Source: Pleurodeles waltl
Lineage: Eukaryota; Chordata; Amphibia; Caudata; Salamandridae
Length of the DNA: 64,000 nt
NCBI RefSeq assembly: GCF_031143425.1
Contig: NC_090450.1
Coordinates: forward strand, 221,971,442 to 222,035,441
Reading direction: 5' to 3'
The stretch's first letter is position 1; the number at the start of each line of letters is the position of its first letter. This document shows positions 58,128 to 64,000 of the stretch, in pieces. The position numbers were made by a program, and so were the translations under genes. The notes beneath the pieces are model-generated. The model made no database searches, was not told the DNA's origin, and saw nothing but the letters and a program-made list of their open reading frames with translations.

Positions 58128-60224
58128 TATGTACTTTGCAGGAGACACATCTATGCTATCTCGATTCAAAACTGGGACTGGACAAAACACGGATCTCTGC
58201 AGCAAATGTGTTAACCACCAGAGTTCTGACAATTTTTCCTACTCCCTAAGATTTACTGGGCACACAAAGTTCCCTGCAGCAGGTGCCTTAACCCCATAAG
58301 AAATTGATAAATGGAGGCTTTGCAACCAATTAAATGCGGAGCAGATTTAGTGCCCCGTTTCTCCTTATTACCACTTTATTTGTGGTACAGTTTAAAAAAA
58401 AAAAATGTATAAACTGACGTTCAAATTTTGCGTCAGGGTTGTGTCACTTTTTTGCACAATCTTGATGCAAAATCTTATTTGGTAAATCACGTAACGTGCT
58501 CAAACGTACTCACGATAGAGCTGTTAAACATGTGTGTGAGGTATTCAAATCTAACGACACTTCTTGTGATGTCACATCCTATGAGATCTAGGGTTATGAT
58601 GTCACTTCTTGTGATGTCACTTCTTGTGTTGCTATGTGTGATATTACACACTGTGATATTATGCGCCATGATGTCACTTGTATTCTGTCTAACTTTGTTA
58701 GTCTCCTCACTTCAGCCCTGCAAATATATTTATTTTCCCTGTTGTAGGATCTAAAAAAAAACACCCACCTGTTCTATATTCAGTGATGACATCTTCCAAA
58801 GTAGAAGGCCTGGCTGAAGCTTGATCAGATGGAAACTGTAAACAACCAGAACCATCTTTCAGTTCTTTCACCATACCCACGCCATATATAGGCTCTCCCG
58901 ACACCCATGCAAGGCAACTTGGTAAACCTGGCTGAAGCCGTCAATCTCGTACATCTCCCTGAAGGAGGTGTTTAGGGTTGATCTGAACCAACGTCTGTAG
59001 ATGAAAGGCTCTGTATCGAAATTCCAATCCTTTAAGACACCCGGTACCTCAGCAGACTCAATGTGTGCTCTGTTATGATGTCAAAGGAAAATGCTGCATT
59101 GCAGTTCGGTACACTGTGTGCCTTCACTGTACTGCTTTACATCATATGCGTCAAATTAGAAGACCTCTTGGACTCGAGAAAATGTATCTGCCTTCCTTTG
59201 TCTGTCCTCATCTCAAGGGTCGCCTGATGCTCTCCTTTGCAAATGGAGTGTAAGGTTCCTGAAATCCTGTTTCACCCGTCTATCTACACAACATGTGCAG
59301 CAAGCAGATCGTTAAATTGTAATATGAGAGCGGCTACTTTTTAGGGGTGATGTCACAGGAACAATTTACGTTTCCAATTTGATGCAGATATGTTAATGTG
59401 TCTCTAGAGAGCTAGAGGCAATGAATATTGCGCCAGTCTGAGTATTGCTGGACAAAAGAGCCATTGCTAATATCCCGAAAATAAGTCATGAAACTCAGAG
59501 ACTGACGCAGCAGTCATTTTAAGCACTGGCTGTCTGGAGCAGCCGAAAGAGGACTGGTGAGCAATGACATGTATATGTGGACTCTGAGTGGATCATGTCA
59601 CCACTCCTCACAGTTAATAAGGCTCCACCTCCCCACTTTTGCACTCTAAATTCTACATTGTTGTAGGCTAATGTCACAAAATAAAGCATTCATGGGTTTC
59701 GATGCATCAAAGTGGATTGATTGAGGAAGGTTACGCACCAGTTACGCTACAAACACAAGTATGTCATCTGAAGAAAAAGACCTATCACTTAAATCCTTGA
59801 CCTCACCAAATCGGTCATTACACAGCTGCAAAAAATGCAGGGAGAATACAACCAGTAAAACTATCATTATGGCATTCAAACTTCATGTAGTAGTGTGATG
59901 GAGCCTTTGTATGCTCTTTTCATGAAGTCAACTATCTTTCCCTGCAAGAGGATCAACTAGAAAGTTAGGTAACTATCAGTCATCATTAATTTACACTGTA
60001 CCCAACTTGGCCACAGAATGAAATCCAAATTGGAAATTAAGTTAAATGGTGTAACACTCAGGTTAATACAAACAAATCTAAAAAACAAACTATAAAGATA
60101 CAGAATAGCAATTGGGTAACCAGATCTTCTGAAGAAATTTAGACACATTAGCATAAAACAAACCAACAATTATTTTACAGTAAGACAAACGTTCAATAAT
60201 AATACCTGGTGCTCAGAAAACAAT
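58128..60224. other. Anonymous DNA with clustered TGATGTCA words
   Basis: No gene is recognised. Between 58565 and 58680 TGATGTCAC recurs four times, three of them followed by TTCTTGT or TTGT, with TGATATTA variants between. Confidence 0.35.
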
Positions 60225-62414
60225 TGTTGGATTTTTTGTCTTACATACGTGAAAAGCATCAGTGAGAAAACGGCTGATTGCAGAGGCCTCCTAACTTTTT
60301 GCCCCCATTTTTCACTTTGTGCTGGTGTTTTCCTGACTCTGATGGTGCCCTGGGTACTGTTAACCAGTTCCAGGGCCTGTGCTCTGTGTTAAATGGATAT
60401 GCAAATTAGGCTAATTATATTTGGCTATGCCAACCTACCTATACGTACCTAATATATGGTAGGGCATGTAGGTTTAGGAACACCTGCATAGGTAGTGCAC
60501 CCATAGGTGCACTGCTGAGGTACCTAGTGTCATTTTAAAGGCAGGCCTAGCTTGCTGGCTGATTTTAAACTAAAGTTATATGCAAATTCGACATTCGATT
60601 TAAAAGTACTTTCAAAGTCTTAAACTACCTTATTTGTACATATGCGTCATCCCTAAGGTGTGCCCTATGTGCCCCTAAGGTTGGGTGCCATGTAACTATA
60701 AGCAGGGACCTAATACAAATAGTTATATAAGTCCTGGTGAGGTAAAATGGCCAAATTTGTTTTTCCTTCACTGTAGTGAATACCCTCCATAGGTTAAAAT
60801 GTGGAAACTTTATTTTAACTAATACAGTCCCTTTAAGTTTCAGATACCTTGAGTTTCGTATCCAATTAATTGTTATAATAAATCCCACAACTTACAATTG
60901 TTGGATTAACATAACTAGTTCAGGTAAAGAGTTTTAAAACTCTACCTGAAAGTTGCCAACTTCAGTTCTGTAGTGCCCTTCTCTGATTGGCCAGCCTCTG
61001 GCAGCCTGGTCAGGCTGCCTTAATGAGGTGTGAAGTTTCTGGGCCTGAACACAAAGGATGTGTCTGGGGGAGGAGATCTGTCTCAGCAGATGGGGCAGCA
61101 GAAAAGGGGAGGGCGGTCAACTGGTGTTCAAAGGCAGAGAAGGACATTTGGAGTAGCCCAGCACCTTCCTCACATCCTGCAACCCCAGACAATTAGGTGC
61201 CCTCCGGATTAGAATAGGAGAGGACAGGAGAGGGGTGTGTTTAGGATTTTTAGCCACATGAGTGGGTAAGCTCAACCAGATCTAACCTCCAAAAACCACT
61301 TTCAGCCATGTTGGATTTTTGAGGATTTTTGCCCCACTTCCCAGGAAGTGGTCATCAAAGGGGGAAGGAGCCTGTCTGTGATTGGATACCCAGGACCCCT
61401 CTGTTTTTCACCCAGGAGCAACAATAAATATGGCAGAGCTGCACCCACACCTAAGATCCCTACAAGGAACAAGACAAATAAGAAGAAGGATTGCCCTTCT
61501 GGACCCCTGACCTGCACCTGGACACTGCACTCTGAAGGACTGCACAAGCTGCACACTTGGGCTTCACCACTAAAAGGACTTTGCCTGTCTTCTACTGCTT
61601 CAAGAAGAGACTCCCTGTTTGCTACATGTAGAAAGGAGCTGCCCAGAGTCCCCTGCATCAAGTCCTGCAAGCAGAGGCCAGCTGACCAGTATCCGGTGGC
61701 CATTTGAGTATTCTGACCAGGTGCATTCTGAGAATTATAGTCCCAACTCCCAAGGAACAACTCATAGCTTCTGGAACCTTGGATCAAGTTGTGGACACTT
61801 CAAGGACCCAAAAGGACATCTGGAAGAAGATTCAGAGGTTTGTAGATATTTGGAGGAACTCCATAACTTGAAGAGGTGCATTATGGGAGTTGTAGTCCCA
61901 GACCCCAAGAGGCAAATCAGAGCCTCTGAACCCTTGGCTGGTGCTATGTACCACTTTCCTGAATCAAGAAACACTTCTGAAAGTAAGTGTGACAGTGTTA
62001 CCTCATGGGTGGCCTGAACTCTGGACTTTGTCCCTTTTCAGTGTGACCTTTTCTAGCCCTTTGAGCACTAGTTGTTTCTATGCGCTAGAAAACATTAATT
62101 ATTTACAAATTCATATCTCCGGTTCCCATTATCCGATTTTAATAATTTTGGTGTCATTTTAAAGATATAAGTATAATATATTTTTATAAATTGGTGATTG
62201 ATTTTTTATTGAGTTTTGTGTTTTACGTATTTACTGTTTAGTGATTTTTTCATCCTTTACACACTTGTCTCCTAAATTAAAGCCTTGTTGCCAAGCTACC
62301 AAGGGTTGAGCTGGATTAAATTTATTGAGACCTAACTGGACCTAAGTGGGGGTTAGTGGCCTATAGCTAGGTGTAGGTATTTACCTTCCCTTACCAATAA
62401 TACACTTTCCAACA
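60225..62414 (+). mobile_element. 2190-bp probable solo LTR (family E)
   Basis: It begins TGTTGGATTTTTTG and ends ACTTTCCAACA, so TGTTGG and CCAACA are inverted. ATTAAA lies near 62276, a poly(A)-signal variant about 135 bases before the end. Flanks ACAAT and GCATC do not match, so either border may be off or the duplication has decayed. Near 61721 and 61876 two copies of about 155 bp share GTGCATT..AG..TAGTCCCA. No gag or pol is present. Confidence 0.5.
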
Positions 62415-62459
62415 GCATCTAACAAATATCTATGGATCAATGGGGAAATTACCTTAGAG

Positions 62460-62640
62460 CAGAGGTCTTCAAACTTTTTTAGGCCAAGCCCCCCCAACAA
62501 TGTTTTTTAGGAGTCGGGCCCCCATCACTAAAATTTCTGGAAGGTGGAAATTAGCAACCTTGACAACTATTTTAATCCCAGGTGTTATCTGACAAATCAT
62601 TTTCGCAACAGTGAATCAACATTAGTGTTTTGTAAATTTA
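62460..62640. mobile_element. hAT-like element end (fragment)
   Basis: CAGAGGTCTTCAAACTTTTT at 62460 matches the usual hAT terminal pattern CAGNGGTNTNNAAACT. The inverted partner is not found to the right, so it is a truncated copy and the right limit is arbitrary. Confidence 0.4.
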
Positions 62641-64000
62641 AGTTATGTGAGTTGTAAATCTGGCCCAAAACTTCAGAACTCATGCAACACGTTTTGATGG
62701 GGAACTTTCTTTTGATTGAAAACCGCTGCACGGACAGTGCATGTACCCCCACCCTTCAGGTCCACATCTAGTACCATGAAGACTGATCCAGCGAACAAGC
62801 AGAATGTTGGCAGACCTTGGCAACCAAATCATTCACTGGGAAATGTCTTTGCTCTGAAGATACAACTCAAATGAAATTCCCACTGTCATGTTTATTTTGT
62901 ATTATCCTGCAAAAGCAGTATAGATGCCATGGGCCCTGGTGCAAGCAATGACAATGCCTTCCTTGACTAGAGCAGGGATAGGAATACACAGCAATTTTCA
63001 GAGTTTAAAAGGCTGGATCTGCATGAAGGGTGACAACACTGTCACAAATAAACAGAGGTGGTGCAAAGCTGCAACAAATGGCCTAAAAACACATTCTTAT
63101 TATGGGAAATATTATGAAAAACGCTAAAATGTAATTTTGTGTAAGGCTCCGAAAACACCTGCATCAAAGCAAATTTGCAGAATCCAAACTGCTGTTTACT
63201 AAAATGCCAGGACTCACACAGATAAGACTCTCAACTGCGGTCTCTTGGCAGCAAAGTGCAAGGACACTAGCTCATCAGCATTTCTACAGTGAGTTATGCC
63301 TTGTGAAAGACCTCAAAGCGATCTTTTATTTTCCGCCTATTTTTATTTAATGGTTCCTTATTGTCTGTTATCAGTGTATTTCTCTGACTTAGACAAAGAT
63401 TCTCAGCAAATACAGCATCACCTGGGCATTGAGCAACAGAGGTGATTCCAGAATTTAACCTTTTAATGTGACTCATAATTTGTATATTTGCAGTGATTCG
63501 GTGGCTGCAACCTAAAAGAACCAGCGGGGGCATACATTTCTGGATATTACATCCTGGGTCACTAATATTCCTTTCTCTTCGGTAAAAACCACACAATTTT
63601 CCTCAGCCTTCCTTTTTTTCAAATATGTGAACAGCCCAGGGAACTCTCCCATTTCCTAGGTTTGTGTTTAAGTGTGAAATAATCTCTGCTTCTCTGAGAG
63701 TGTGAATGCCTGTTGAGTGAGAATGCGTGTACGAGTGTCATGCTCAGAAGAAAAATAAAATTTATGTTTGGCTATCCTGCAGATTTTTTTTAAAATGTGT
63801 TAAGGCGTCCTTTTATGTCAATTTTATACAAATTAGGACTCGTTTTAGGCCGATGAATCTTTTGACCCAGTGGTGAGACACCGTAGAACGAGATAACTGA
63901 TCAATATGTCAAGCAATATATCAATAACGTTATCAACATATATCACCACAATATACTTTACTTTGGATAAAGATATTTATTAAATTGTCGGCGCCACCAT
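62641..64000. other. Anonymous intergenic DNA to window end
   Basis: No gene or mobile element is recognised. Open frames here are short and lack motifs. Confidence 0.3.

Overview
This is eukaryotic, almost certainly vertebrate, repeat-derived DNA. I found no host gene, no rRNA and no functional tRNA. The mix of a DIRS-type tyrosine-recombinase retroelement, an L1-type LINE, a Penelope-like fragment, a retroviral pol relic, very long LTRs (1.2-3.1 kb) and PIF/Harbinger DNA transposons with many small derivatives fits a giant-genome amphibian. A salamander, probably a newt, is most likely. That assignment is inference from repeat content, not from a marker gene.

Layout. 1-3.2 kb: decayed retroviral pol (reverse transcriptase, RNase H, integrase zinc region), split at 392-1108 by a DNA transposon made of chained palindromes. 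3.2-11.5 kb: AT-rich and anonymous DNA with two more short terminal-inverted-repeat elements. 11.5-11.9 kb: Penelope-like fragment holding a hammerhead-ribozyme fold on the minus strand. 12.6-19.6 kb: L1-type ORF2 relic, interrupted at 14374-17444 by a 3.1-kb LTR. 22.7-25.7 kb: a second copy of that LTR family in the opposite orientation. 27.2-29.1 kb: another solo LTR. 30.7-42.1 kb: a large Harbinger element with a near-intact transposase flanked by two different SANT/Myb-like genes, a minisatellite whose units are whole codons, and a 2.4-kb LTR inserted in it. 43-49.3 kb: a DIRS-like element with Gag, RT/RNase H, tyrosine recombinase and a fourth SGNH-hydrolase-like reading frame. 49.3-64 kb: anonymous DNA, tRNA-like heads, another palindrome chain, two further solo LTRs, minisatellites, a GA/GATA/TA microsatellite and a 939-bp non-autonomous Harbinger element.

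How the parts work together. Only the Harbinger element still reads as a near-complete unit. Its transposase would cut and join DNA, the two SANT-domain proteins would supply terminal-repeat binding or nuclear import, and the 0.94-kb element at 57.2 kb is a plausible non-autonomous client because it shares subterminal motifs. The retroelements are all broken by stops, frameshifts or catalytic substitutions. Nested insertions give a relative order: the ERV predates the palindromic element, the L1 predates its LTR, and the Harbinger element predates its LTR.
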